This document shows positions 54,821-62,742 of a DNA stretch of 64,000 nt, piece after piece. The notes under the pieces are model-generated. The model searched no databases, was not told the DNA's origin, and saw only the letters and a list, made by a program, of their open reading frames with translations. The stretch is from NCBI GenBank assembly GCA_963741385.1, contig CAVUHO010000003.1:372001-436000 (forward strand), read 5' to 3'. The DNA is from Sulfomarinibacter sp963741385. GTDB lineage: Bacteria; Acidobacteriota; Thermoanaerobaculia; Thermoanaerobaculales; Sulfomarinibacteraceae. Numbering within the stretch: position 1 is the first letter of the stretch; the number at the start of each line of letters is the position of its first letter. The position numbers and the translations under genes were made by a program.

Positions 54821-56587
54821 GTGGCAAAAGGAAAAACTCACAAGATCAGGATGATGGAAGAGCAGCTGGCAAGAAAACTCAACCGGCAGGTTGTGGGCTC
54901 GCTCGTCGGTTGCGTTCACTGCGGTATGTGTGACCAGTCATGTCACTATGTTCTCGCCTTCCCGGACGACCACAAGATGACGCCCTCCTACAAGGCCGAC
55001 CAGGTCCGCAAGCTCTTCAAGGCCAACCACGACTGGACGGGCAGCGTCTTCCCGTGGTGGGTGGGCGCCGACAAGGTGCCGCTCACCGACGACGACCTCG
55101 AGACTCTCAAGGACATTGCCTTCGGCACCTGCACGAACTGCCGCCGCTGCACCCTGAGCTGTCCGATGGGTGTCGACACCGCGACCTTGAACCGCATCAT
55201 GCGCGGTCTGCTCTCGCATGTGGGTGTGATGCCGGAGGGCGTGCGGGTCGTTTCCAAGGACCAGTGGGAACTCGGCAACCAGATGGGAATCCTCAAAGAG
55301 GACTACCTCGACACTCTGGAGTGGATGTCGGAGGAACTCGAGGAGGATCTCGGCCACGACGAGGCAAAGATCCCGGTCGAGAAAAAGGGCGCAAAGGTCA
55401 TGTACTGCATCAACCCGCGGGAGGTGAAGTACGACCCGCGCACCATCAAAGAGGCGGCGCTGATCTTCCACGCGGCTGGCGAGGACTGGACGATGCCCGA
55501 AGAGGGTTGGGACAACACCAATTTCGGTCTGTTTTCGGGTGATGACGGTCTCGGTGGTGCCTCCGCCAAGCGGGAGTACGACAAGGCGCGCGAACTCGGG
55601 GTCGAAAAAATCATCATCTCCGAGTGCGGCCACGGCTTCCGTTCGACCCGATTCGAGGGCGTCAACTGGGCGGGCGAGACCGAGCCGGTGCCGATGGAGA
55701 GTTCGGTCATGACCATGCTCAACTACATCAAGGAGGGCAAGATCAAGGTCGATCCGACCAAGAACCCCGAGAAGATGACTTTCCACGACTCGTGCAACAA
55801 CGCCCGCAGCGGAGGGTTCTTCGAGGAACCGCGCGAGCTCCTGCGATTGGTCTCGATGGACTTTCAGGAGATGTACCCGAACCGGGCTGAAAACTTCTGC
55901 TGCACGGGCGGCGGCGGCGCGATGTCGATGTCCGAATACACGCCGAAGCGCCTCCAATCGGCCAAGGTCAAGGCCGATCAGATCCGCGCCACCGGCGCCA
56001 AGGTGGTGGTGACAAGCTGCCACAACTGCGTCGACGGTCTCAACGATCTGATCAAGCACTACGATCTCGGCTGCGAGGTCAAACAGCTGGTCAATCTGGT
56101 GGCCAACGCCCTGGTCCTCGACGAGGCAGAAAAACCCGCGGAGGAAGCGAAGTTGGGCGAGATCGCCGTCGCCAAGGTCGAGGCGTCCGAACCGCTGGCC
56201 GGTCGAAAAATCCTGGTCGTCGACGACGAGGAGGATGTCCGGACTTTCCTGATCACCGTTTTCGAGGACGCCGGCGCCGAGGTGATATCGGCCTCGAGCG
56301 GCGACGAAGGTATCGCCATGGCGCTCGAACACCATCCCGACCTCATCAGCCTCGATCTTTCGATGCCCGGCAAGGACGGCGTCGAGACCTTTGTCGAGCT
56401 GCGCAAGACCAAGGGGACCGAAGAGATCCCGGTCTGCGTGGTCACCGGCCACCCCGAGTTCCGGCAGGTGATCTACGGTCGGGCGGTACCGCCGCCCGAG
56501 GGCTACCTCGGGAAACCGGTGGACGAAGACAAGTTGGTGGCGTATGCCCACCACATCATCGAGCACCGCGAAGCAAAGGCGAATTGA
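54821..56587 (+). CDS. DsrK/HdrD-like iron-sulfur protein fused to a receiver domain
   Basis: 588 residues from the GTG at 54821 (ribosome binding site TAGGAG). The N-terminal third has two [4Fe-4S] ferredoxin motifs, 'GCVHCGMCDQSCHYV' and 'GTCTNCRRCTLSCPMGVD'. The middle is a degenerate first CCG domain ('IISECGHGF'). The second CCG domain is complete: 'FHDSCNNARSGG', 'NFCCTGGGGAMSM' and 'VVTSCHNCVDGLNDL'. This matches DsrK/HmcF, the heterodisulfide-reductase-type catalytic subunit. Residues 462-588 are a full receiver: DD at 468-469, phospho-acceptor Asp512 ('LISLDLSMPG'), Thr542 and Lys565. A receiver on such an enzyme is unusual and suggests control by phosphorylation. Confidence 0.9.
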   Translation: MAKGKTHKIRMMEEQLARKLNRQVVGSLVGCVHCGMCDQSCHYVLAFPDDHKMTPSYKADQVRKLFKANHDWTGSVFPWWVGADKVPLTDDDLETLKDIAFGTCTNCRRCTLSCPMGVDTATLNRIMRGLLSHVGVMPEGVRVVSKDQWELGNQMGILKEDYLDTLEWMSEELEEDLGHDEAKIPVEKKGAKVMYCINPREVKYDPRTIKEAALIFHAAGEDWTMPEEGWDNTNFGLFSGDDGLGGASAKREYDKARELGVEKIIISECGHGFRSTRFEGVNWAGETEPVPMESSVMTMLNYIKEGKIKVDPTKNPEKMTFHDSCNNARSGGFFEEPRELLRLVSMDFQEMYPNRAENFCCTGGGGAMSMSEYTPKRLQSAKVKADQIRATGAKVVVTSCHNCVDGLNDLIKHYDLGCEVKQLVNLVANALVLDEAEKPAEEAKLGEIAVAKVEASEPLAGRKILVVDDEEDVRTFLITVFEDAGAEVISASSGDEGIAMALEHHPDLISLDLSMPGKDGVETFVELRKTKGTEEIPVCVVTGHPEFRQVIYGRAVPPPEGYLGKPVDEDKLVAYAHHIIEHREAKAN

Positions 56588-56636
56588 GGACCGACCACCC
56601 CGTCGACAAGGCGAACAACGAGATTCGGAGCGTGCA

Positions 56637-58106
56637 GTGCGCAAGATCCAGATGACCGTTCCCGACGCCGAGTCCGAGGCCCGGTATCACGAGTACTGGG
56701 AGGAGATGCCCTGCTTCCTGTCGGTCCACGACCGGGATTTTCGGATTATCGACGGCAACCGCCGGTTCCGTGAGCATTTCGGCGAGAGCGTCGGCGAGTT
56801 CTGCTACAGGGTTTACAAGGGGCGGGACGAGGTCTGCCCCAACTGCCCGGTAGAGGCCACCTTCGCCGACGGCCTCAACCACCCCTCCGAACAGCTGCTG
56901 ACCACCAGGGACGGATGCCAGATCCCGGTGATGGTGCACACGACGGCCATTCGGGACGGCGTGGGCGAGGTGGTGGCGGTGATGGAAATGCACACCGACA
57001 TCGGCGAGGTCAAACACCTGCAGAACATGTTGCAGCGATCGCAGGAACGACTCGCCCAGCTCTTCGAAGAGGTGCCCTGCTTCATCACGGTGCAGGGCCC
57101 TGATCGGGTCATCCAGCACGCCAACCGCCGCTTTCGCGAGACCTTCGGCGACCCGGTCGGCAAGAACTGCTTCACCATGTACAAGCACCGCGATGAACAG
57201 TGCCTGGTGTGCCCGATGCAGCAGACCTTCGACACCGGCGAGACCCGCGAACACGAGGAGATCCTGTTCACCAAGGACGGGCAGAAGCTCAACGCCCTGT
57301 GTACGACGTCGCCGCTTCGGGGAGCCGACGGCGAAGTCGAAGCGGTCATCGAGATGTGCATCGACATCACCCAGACTCGCGAGCTGCAATCGCAGCTCGC
57401 CTCCATCGGGCTCCTCGTGGGTTCGATCTCACACGGCATCAAGGGCCTGCTCACCGGCCTCGACGGTGGGATCTACATGGTCAACTCGGGTTTCGCCAAA
57501 GACAAACCTGAACGGGTGGAGAAGGGCTGGGAGATGGTGCAGCGCAACGTGGAGCGGATCCGTTCCATGGTGCTGGACATCCTGTACTACGCCAAGGACC
57601 GCGAACTCGTGGTCGAAGACGTTGACCTGGTCGCCATCGTGGACGACTTCCGCGAGGGGCTCGAGAAAAAGGCGAGCGATGCGAACGTGGCGGTTCAAAT
57701 CGACATCGCGGACGATGTCGACATCTTCCAGGGTGACCCCCATGCCCTTCGCGCGATGCTCTTGAATCTGCTCGAAAACTCGCTCGACGCCTGCCGGATG
57801 GACAATGAAAAAGCCAACCACCTGATCCGCATGGCCATCCGCTGCGAGGCGCCGTGGGTGCTGATCGAGGTCGAGGACAATGGCGTCGGAATGGACCGCG
57901 AGACCCGCGAAAAGATCTTCTCGCTCTTCTTCTCCTCCAAGGGGATCAAGGGCACCGGGCTCGGTCTCTTCATCTCCAACAAGATCGTCGACAAGCACGG
58001 CGGCGACATCACGGTGGACTCGGAACCGGGACGGGGCACCAGGTTCGACGTGAGGTTGCCGCTGGTGGCGAACCCGAGCATCAAACCTGGGGATCGGACG
58101 GCGTGA
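56637..58106 (+). CDS. Soluble PAS-PAS histidine kinase with cysteine motifs
   Basis: 489 residues from a GTG at 56637 (a CGGAG site precedes it; an ATG at 56652 is possible). Two PAS domains (about 10-125 and 135-250) each end their core with a Cys motif: 'FCYRVYKGRDEVCPNCPV' and 'NCFTMYKHRDEQCLVCPM' (C-x10-13-C-x2-C). They could bind iron-sulfur, heme or act as thiol switches. The H-box is 'LVGSISHGIKGLLTGLDGG', atypical of HELRTP kinases; N-box 'NLLENSLDAC', G1 'VEDNGVGM' and G2 'GTGLGLFIS' are intact. There is no TM helix. It overlaps the following response regulator by 4 bases (GTGA). Confidence 0.92.
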   Translation: MRKIQMTVPDAESEARYHEYWEEMPCFLSVHDRDFRIIDGNRRFREHFGESVGEFCYRVYKGRDEVCPNCPVEATFADGLNHPSEQLLTTRDGCQIPVMVHTTAIRDGVGEVVAVMEMHTDIGEVKHLQNMLQRSQERLAQLFEEVPCFITVQGPDRVIQHANRRFRETFGDPVGKNCFTMYKHRDEQCLVCPMQQTFDTGETREHEEILFTKDGQKLNALCTTSPLRGADGEVEAVIEMCIDITQTRELQSQLASIGLLVGSISHGIKGLLTGLDGGIYMVNSGFAKDKPERVEKGWEMVQRNVERIRSMVLDILYYAKDRELVVEDVDLVAIVDDFREGLEKKASDANVAVQIDIADDVDIFQGDPHALRAMLLNLLENSLDACRMDNEKANHLIRMAIRCEAPWVLIEVEDNGVGMDRETREKIFSLFFSSKGIKGTGLGLFISNKIVDKHGGDITVDSEPGRGTRFDVRLPLVANPSIKPGDRTA

Positions 58107-58513
58107 GCGCGCCCGAAGCCCGTGTGCTCGTCGTCGAGGATGATCCGGACATCGTCGACTACATGGCCTCGTTCCTGGAGGACGAGGGTTACGAGGTGAC
58201 TTCGGCGACCCGCTGTTCGTCGGCCCTCGCGCTCATGGACGAATTCAGGCCCGACATCGTCCTGATCGATGCCCTGCTGCCGGGAAAGTCGGGTCTCGAG
58301 TTTTTAGTCACCATTCGCAGGGACCCGAGATATTCGTCCCTGCCGCTCGTGGTCGTCACCGGCAACGACAAGCTGCTCGAGGACGATTGCCAGTCCTACC
58401 TCGGGGCCCACGCCGGCGTGCGGGGCCCCGACGGCGTGCTCGGCAAACCGGTGGACCGGACCACCCTCCGGGCGGTCATCAGGAAGCTGTTGCGGCAACC
58501 CGCCGGCGCCTGA
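58103..58513 (+). CDS. Single-domain response regulator
   Basis: 136 residues from the GTG at 58103, which overlaps the kinase stop. It is receiver only: 'VLVVEDDPDIVDYM' (acidic pocket), phospho-acceptor Asp in 'DIVLIDALLPGKSG', Thr in 'VVVTGND' and Lys in 'GVLGKPVDRTTL'. No output domain is present. By position it is the kinase's direct partner and may shuttle phosphate to or compete with the receiver fused to the DsrK-like subunit. It is the last gene of the 53086-58513 run. Confidence 0.9.
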   Translation: MSAPEARVLVVEDDPDIVDYMASFLEDEGYEVTSATRCSSALALMDEFRPDIVLIDALLPGKSGLEFLVTIRRDPRYSSLPLVVVTGNDKLLEDDCQSYLGAHAGVRGPDGVLGKPVDRTTLRAVIRKLLRQPAGA

Positions 58514-58558
58514 CACGCCGCGAGGAGAGCGGACGAGATCGGGTTTCCTCCGTGCCGT

Positions 58559-58780
58559 CTATTCGGGCTGTGCGACCAGCATCACTCGCCCGCAATTCAC
58601 GCAGAGGAAGAACTTCAGCTCACCGGCAGATGGGAAACGGCTCGAGTCGGGCTGTTGCCGGTCCTCGATCACGGCATAGCCATACGTACGGACTTTGTGC
58701 CCCGTCGCGCGATCGGTGACCTCGATTTCGCCAAGGGCCCCCCCACAATCCGGGCATGCTGAAGTCGGGATGTAGTTCAT
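58559..58780 (-). CDS. Small zinc-ribbon protein
   Basis: 73 residues from the ATG at 58780. Two CxxC knuckles, 'SACPDCGGALGEIEV' and 'FFLCVNCGRVMLV', about 45 residues apart, form a zinc ribbon, with a central 'TGHKVRTYGYAVIEDRQ' strand region. It is cytoplasmic with no membrane segment and the function is unknown. It is convergent with the response regulator at 58103 and 73 bp downstream of the methyltransferase gene on the same strand. Confidence 0.75.
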   Translation of the reverse strand: MNYIPTSACPDCGGALGEIEVTDRATGHKVRTYGYAVIEDRQQPDSSRFPSAGELKFFLCVNCGRVMLVAQPE

Positions 58781-58853
58781 TGCGCTTCCCCCTTGACAAC
58801 GAATCGTACTCCTGCCCCGACGCCGAAGGCTCTTCTGACGGTTGTGGGGCTGA

Positions 58854-59447
58854 TCAGGCGGAGGCCTTGACCGCGAGAATCTGCACGACCGCGGCCTTTC
58901 CCTTGTGGTAGTTTCCCTCCACCACCGGCCGCTCCACCTCACGTGCGATTTCGAACCGCAAACCGGGGAGCTCTTGGCGGATGACGTCGAGCTCCATCAG
59001 CAGCTCGCGAGTCCTGGGACCACCGGTCCTGAGTTCGAGCTGACGCGGAGTGAATCCCTCGAGAACAAAAGCACCGCCCGGCGCGAGACCGCGCAGACAG
59101 CGCTCGTGGAGGGCTGCGCGGATGACCGGCGGCAGGTGGCTGAAGATCGAGACGATGCCCTGCCAAGCGTCGGGCTCGATGTCGAAATCAGCGAGATCGG
59201 CTTGGATCGTCGAGATCGCAACACCGCGGTCGGCGGCGAGTGCGTCGGCCTTGGCGAGACCAACCTTCGACGTGTCCACCGCCGTGACGTTGTAACCGAG
59301 ACCGGCAAGAAAGACCGCGTTGCGGCCCTCACCTTCGGCGAGGCACAGAACGCGGCCTTCGGGAATGCGGTCAGCGACGGAAGCCAGGAATCCGTTGGGT
59401 TCGGTGCCGTAGGCGTACCCCGGCTCGGAGAAGCGTTCATCCCACAT
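58854..59447 (-). CDS. SAM-dependent methyltransferase (TehB-like)
   Basis: 197 residues from the ATG at 59447 ('MWDERFSEPGYAYGTEPNGFL'), the usual start for this TehB/thiopurine-methyltransferase-like group. The SAM-binding motif I is 'RVLCLAEGEGRNAVFLAGLG', followed by 'VTAVDTSKVGLAKADALAA', motif II 'IQADLADFD' and 'GIVSIFSHLPP'. The C-terminal strand is 'KAAVVQILAVKAS'. The substrate is unknown; relatives methylate small nucleophiles, metalloids or thiols. An in-frame extension to 59504 is less likely. Confidence 0.85.
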   Translation of the reverse strand: MWDERFSEPGYAYGTEPNGFLASVADRIPEGRVLCLAEGEGRNAVFLAGLGYNVTAVDTSKVGLAKADALAADRGVAISTIQADLADFDIEPDAWQGIVSIFSHLPPVIRAALHERCLRGLAPGGAFVLEGFTPRQLELRTGGPRTRELLMELDVIRQELPGLRFEIAREVERPVVEGNYHKGKAAVVQILAVKASA

Positions 59448-59520
59448 GCGTGAAGTGTAACCGTCCCACTCACCGTAACGTTCCCAACCCGTGCCCGTCT
59501 CCATGCCCGTTTTGGTCCCC

Positions 59521-59646
59521 TGTCATCCCGACCGAGGACCCGGAGGGTCCGAGCGGAGGGATCTGGGCGGGGGCTATTGGCAACACATTTCCTGAAGCCA
59601 CCCCCCAGATTCCTCGGCTCGACCTTCGGTCTCACTCGGAATGACA
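59521..59646. repeat. 126-bp inverted-repeat element, relative of 45586-45716
   Basis: The left end TGTCATCCCGACCGAG (59521-59536) and right end CTCACTCGGAATGACA (59631-59646) are inverted with a few differences. Internal blocks GGACCCGGAGGGTCC and GAGCGGAGGGATCTGGG match the layout of the copy at 45586. Otherwise the 290-bp gap 59448-59738 holds nothing recognisable. Confidence 0.75.
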
Positions 59647-59738
59647 TCTTATGAGTGTTGTTCTTCTCGCAACCTCACCGAAATCCGGGTGTATCGAAGG
59701 GTGAACGTTCCATCGTTGGACGTCGAGCGACCGTCACC

Positions 59739-60128
59739 TCACCCGCTTCTGAACAGCTCCTTCACCGAGTCCCTCACCAGGACGATGATGGTGAAGACAC
59801 CGAGGACCGTGCCCACTGGCATGAAGAGGCACTCGACGCCGCCCATGATGAGGCAGAAGGTGTAGCGTTTCCTTTTCGCCAGGCTGCGGCCTGCGAAGGC
59901 CATCAGAGCCGCAAGGGTCCACCCGAGAAAAATGAACCCGAGGGCGACGAGCATGATGACGAAGCCGACTGGGCGCGCCTCGGTGTTGCCGTCTTCGAAT
60001 GCACCGGTGGCGAGGGCCAGACCCATGAAGAAGTGAATAAAGGGGATGCATGCCACCAGCGCCGCCATGCCCGCCGCCACGTAGTGGAAGATCGACAACA
60101 GCTTGAGATGTTCCTGATCCTGGTTCAC
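59739..60128 (-). CDS. Conserved-type hypothetical membrane protein
   Basis: 129 residues with three predicted helices: near 9-40 (LLSIFHYVAAGMAALVACIPFIHFFMGLAL), 54-78 (GFVIMLVALGFIFLGWTLAALMAFAG) and 92-113 (FCLIMGGVECLFMPVGTVLGVFTI). It starts 'MNQDQEHLKLLSIFHYVAAG', a pattern I associate with small membrane proteins of Planctomycetota, Verrucomicrobiota and Acidobacteriota. No catalytic motif is visible. It follows the GFA gene by 48 bp. Confidence 0.8.
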   Translation of the reverse strand: MNQDQEHLKLLSIFHYVAAGMAALVACIPFIHFFMGLALATGAFEDGNTEARPVGFVIMLVALGFIFLGWTLAALMAFAGRSLAKRKRYTFCLIMGGVECLFMPVGTVLGVFTIIVLVRDSVKELFRSG

Positions 60129-60176
60129 GGCCGCCTCCCTGCCTGTGAGTACGTTTTCCCCGACGCGGGTATTCCC

Positions 60177-60587
60177 TCAACGGCCTTCGTCGAGGGTGGG
60201 CAGGTCCGCCGGGTTCGTATACCACGGTGCTCGGGACGCCCAGAAGATGTTCTTCTCGGGCCGGCATCCGGGGTCGTCGTCGAGGGTGCCGACCGGCACC
60301 AGATAGCCCTTGCCGTTGCGCGATTGCCAAGGCAGCGACGAGCCGCAGACCGAGCACCAGCCGGTACAGTAGAACTGCGCGTCCGGCAGCTCCCACCGTT
60401 TGACGAGGTCCTCCCCGCGGGTCCACCGGAACTGGGCCGCCTTGACCAGGATGTTGGCCCGATACGCGGCCCCCGAGCTCTTGCGACAGCGGCTGCAGTG
60501 GCAGTGGTGGAAGAACACGAAGGGTGGGCTCATTTCGTAGGCAACCCCCCCGCACAGACACGATCCCTTCAGCACATTCTCCGCCAT
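60177..60587 (-). CDS. GFA-domain (CENP-V/GFA) zinc protein
   Basis: 136 residues from the ATG at 60587. The GFA zinc-binding cysteines are in order: 'GSCLCGGVAYEM' (CxCG), 'HHCHCSRCRKSSGAAY' (CHCxxC) and 'YCTGWCSVCGSSL' (CxxC). The 'GTLDDDPGCRPEKNIFWASR' region and 'PWY' near the C-terminus are typical of this fold. The family is named for a glutathione-dependent formaldehyde-activating enzyme, but most members have no proven activity. It is cytoplasmic. Confidence 0.9.
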   Translation of the reverse strand: MAENVLKGSCLCGGVAYEMSPPFVFFHHCHCSRCRKSSGAAYRANILVKAAQFRWTRGEDLVKRWELPDAQFYCTGWCSVCGSSLPWQSRNGKGYLVPVGTLDDDPGCRPEKNIFWASRAPWYTNPADLPTLDEGR

Positions 60588-60640
60588 TTCGAACTCCTTG
60601 CCGTCTTCTTTCGAAGGCTCGGTCGGACTCTCGTGGACCT

Positions 60641-61006
60641 TCAGGGTTGCCACGTCACACGGAGCTTTGCTTTCGCAGGCGACCAGTTGGTGATCTCCAC
60701 GAGTTGAAGGCGGACTCGGCACACCGGCTCCGTGAGTTGGTTTTCCGCCGCCCAGACCACGTTCTTTTCCTCGCCGCAGGTCACTTCGACCTTGACGGCA
60801 TCGACCATGATTCCCTTTTCCTCGACCCACAGATCGCCGATCTCGCCGACCAGGATCTCTGCGCGCCCGTCGCCCACCGTCCGGTAGGACCCCGAGACCA
60901 TGACGACGGTCTCCTCGCCACCGACCGTGTCGCCGCCGCCGCACGCGGCCGCACCGAGCGCGATCAGGAGGACTGCGAGGAGCGCCCCCCGGGAGTCACG
61001 CGTCAT
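60641..61006 (-). CDS. Lipoprotein of unknown function
   Basis: 121 residues. The signal peptide 'LLAVLLIALGAAACGGGD' has a lipobox ending at Cys22. The mature part is predicted beta-rich ('EETVVMVSGSYRTVGDGRAEILVG', 'CRVRLQLVEITNWSPAKAKLRVTW') with two further Cys. I recognise no family. Its start overlaps the end of the CoA-binding gene by 11 bases, so it is coupled to that unit. It is likely outer- or inner-membrane anchored. Confidence 0.75.
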   Translation of the reverse strand: MTRDSRGALLAVLLIALGAAACGGGDTVGGEETVVMVSGSYRTVGDGRAEILVGEIGDLWVEEKGIMVDAVKVEVTCGEEKNVVWAAENQLTEPVCRVRLQLVEITNWSPAKAKLRVTWQP

Positions 61007-61460
61007 CGGCCGGCAGCTTTCCGAACGCCCCCCGCAGCCAGCGGTGGACCTTGTGAATCCCCTTGGGTTGGGCGAACATCATGATGCATTCGCCATAGAC
61101 CACCTTGATCCCGTGATCTTCGCAGTAGTGGATCGCTGCGTCCGACTCCGCGCCCTGCTGCATCCACACGCGGTCGATGGCGGCCTCGTGGGCTTGCTTC
61201 ACGAGCGCCTCAGTCTGTGTCGGTGGAACCACTAGCACCAGACCTCCGACCTTGGTGGGGAGGTCGGCCAGCGACGGGTAGCACCTGACGCCGCCGATCT
61301 CCCCGGCTTCCGGGTGAATGGGCAGCACCTCGTAGCCCTTGCCGGAGAGGTCCTGAAGCACCTTGTTGCCGAATTTTCTTCCGCTGCGCGACACACCGGC
61401 GAGGGCCAGCGATTCCTGCCCGAGAAAATCGTCAATCGCCGTTTTCGAGACCATGATCAT
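60996..61460 (-). CDS. CoA-binding-domain protein (YccU-like)
   Basis: 154 residues (or 152 from a second ATG at 61454), a single Rossmann-type CoA-binding domain: 'LALAGVSRSGRKFGNKVLQDL', 'GYEVLPIHPEAGEIGGVRCYPSL' and 'GLVLVVPPTQTEALVKQA', ending 'YGECIMMFAQP'. The fold is that of the succinyl-CoA synthetase alpha N-terminus, without the catalytic His domain. The role of YccU-type proteins is not established; they may bind CoA thioesters. Its start overlaps the methyltransferase gene by 29 bases. Confidence 0.88.
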   Translation of the reverse strand: MIMVSKTAIDDFLGQESLALAGVSRSGRKFGNKVLQDLSGKGYEVLPIHPEAGEIGGVRCYPSLADLPTKVGGLVLVVPPTQTEALVKQAHEAAIDRVWMQQGAESDAAIHYCEDHGIKVVYGECIMMFAQPKGIHKVHRWLRGAFGKLPADDA

Positions 61461-62484
61461 CCTCCCGCGGGACGATGCTCTCTCTCAGCGAGTGCGGCGT
61501 CAAGACCGGAGCCGAATGGCAACCGCCCGAATCCGGGTCGAACATGAAACGATACGAACCTGGATTTCCCTGACCGGCGAGCGCGGTCCATCCCCGCACG
61601 TAGTGCGGACAGTCGTCGTTGAGGCAGAGGTACTGGTGCTCGCTGGACCACTGGGTGAACGGGGTGTGCGGGACCTTCCAGCGTTCGAGACGGTGTTCAC
61701 AGTGCGGGCAACGGAGCGTGACGCCGACCCGCGTGCTTCGTTCGCGAACCGTCTCGGGATCCGGTGGTGGGATGGTGCCGAAAATAACGGGCCGCGGGCG
61801 GTTCGCTCGCGCCTCACCCTTGCGGTCGGCGTAGACCGCATACACGGGATCACTGGGCAGACCGCGGTCGGCATAGGCGTCCTCCAGAGGTCTCGGCCTG
61901 CCTTTGGAGACGAGAATCTCGGGGACTCCGAAACCACCGGATTCGTCGAAGAAACTCTGCACCATCTGGAGGCGATCGATTTCGCTCGATTCGCGCCAGA
62001 TCTTGACCACCTTGGGCGGGAAGAAACGGTTCGAAAACGTCACCAGGAAGAGGCCCCCGGGTTTCAGGACGCGTCCCACCTCTCGGAAGACCTCGACCGG
62101 TCGGGTGAGGTAGTCGACCGACACAGTGCACAAAACGGCGTCGAACGAACCGGTTGCAAAGGGCAGGGTCGGTTCGCGATTGAGGTCGTGGATCACGCGT
62201 TCCGTCAGGGCCGCGTTGCGGTCGAGTTCGTTGCGGTTGAGCCCGAGCCCCACCACCCGGGTCGGGCTGACGACGGCGGGGATGTGCGAGTCCCAACTTG
62301 CCATCAGGTCCAGGATCACGGGGTCTCTTTCGGTCAGGAGCTGTCCAACGAGGTCCTCGATGGTTGCCAGTGCCAGGGAATCGAGATGGCTGACAAAGCG
62401 GTCCCTGGCGTAGAAGATGAGGTCGTCGGTCTCGTCGGTTCGGCTGAACGCGTCGCCGCGTTCCGAAGCATCAGGATCGGTCAC
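61432..62484 (-). CDS. Methyltransferase-domain protein with C-terminal zinc-finger-like motif
   Basis: 350 residues. A class I SAM fold occupies about 40-190: 'PVILDLMASWDSHIPAVVSP', 'VVGLGLNRNELDRN', 'LPFATGSFDAVLCTVSVDYL' and 'VLKPGGLFLVTFSNRFFP'. This resembles methyltransferases annotated as type 11. A C-terminal part has 'LRCPHCEHRLERWKVPHTPF' and 'YLCLNDDCPHYVRGW', four or five Cys that form an Ogr/Delta-like zinc site. The substrate is unknown. It overlaps both neighbours: the 46-residue membrane protein by 14 bases and the CoA-binding gene by 29. Confidence 0.85.
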   Translation of the reverse strand: MTDPDASERGDAFSRTDETDDLIFYARDRFVSHLDSLALATIEDLVGQLLTERDPVILDLMASWDSHIPAVVSPTRVVGLGLNRNELDRNAALTERVIHDLNREPTLPFATGSFDAVLCTVSVDYLTRPVEVFREVGRVLKPGGLFLVTFSNRFFPPKVVKIWRESSEIDRLQMVQSFFDESGGFGVPEILVSKGRPRPLEDAYADRGLPSDPVYAVYADRKGEARANRPRPVIFGTIPPPDPETVRERSTRVGVTLRCPHCEHRLERWKVPHTPFTQWSSEHQYLCLNDDCPHYVRGWTALAGQGNPGSYRFMFDPDSGGCHSAPVLTPHSLRESIVPREDDHGLENGD

Positions 62485-62611
62485 GAGGGTCTTTCTCCCG
62501 TCTGAGGGCCCGTGCTGAAGCCACGAGCCCGGAAATCACGGCGATGAGGACCATGGCAACGATCCCGAGCACGGCCAAACCGGCAACGATCTTCAGTAAG
62601 GTCAGCACCAT
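62471..62611 (-). CDS. 46-residue single-pass membrane protein
   Basis: A short ORF from the ATG at 62611 with a GGGAG ribosome binding site. It encodes one hydrophobic helix (residues 3-32, LTLLKIVAGLAVLGIVAMVL and on) followed by a basic tail (RALRREKDPRDRS). Its end overlaps the methyltransferase start by 14 bases, which supports it being translated and coupled. No homology is recognisable at this length. Confidence 0.5.
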   Translation of the reverse strand: MVLTLLKIVAGLAVLGIVAMVLIAVISGLVASARALRREKDPRDRS

Positions 62612-62742
62612 GATCTCCCGGCCAACGCGCGGCAGGCCGCGAACATTTCACCGTCGGGACAGCTCGTGGTCAGGCGAGTGCACATCATCATCGGGATCAA
62701 CTCCTCGGTCGGCCCAAACCGTTTCTGTACCGCAACTCACCG

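Noticed and set aside
53086..58513. Dissimilatory sulfite reductase pathway
   Set aside because: Only DsrM- and DsrK-like subunits are present. There is no dsrAB, dsrC, dsrJOP, apr or sat, so sulfur respiration cannot be claimed.
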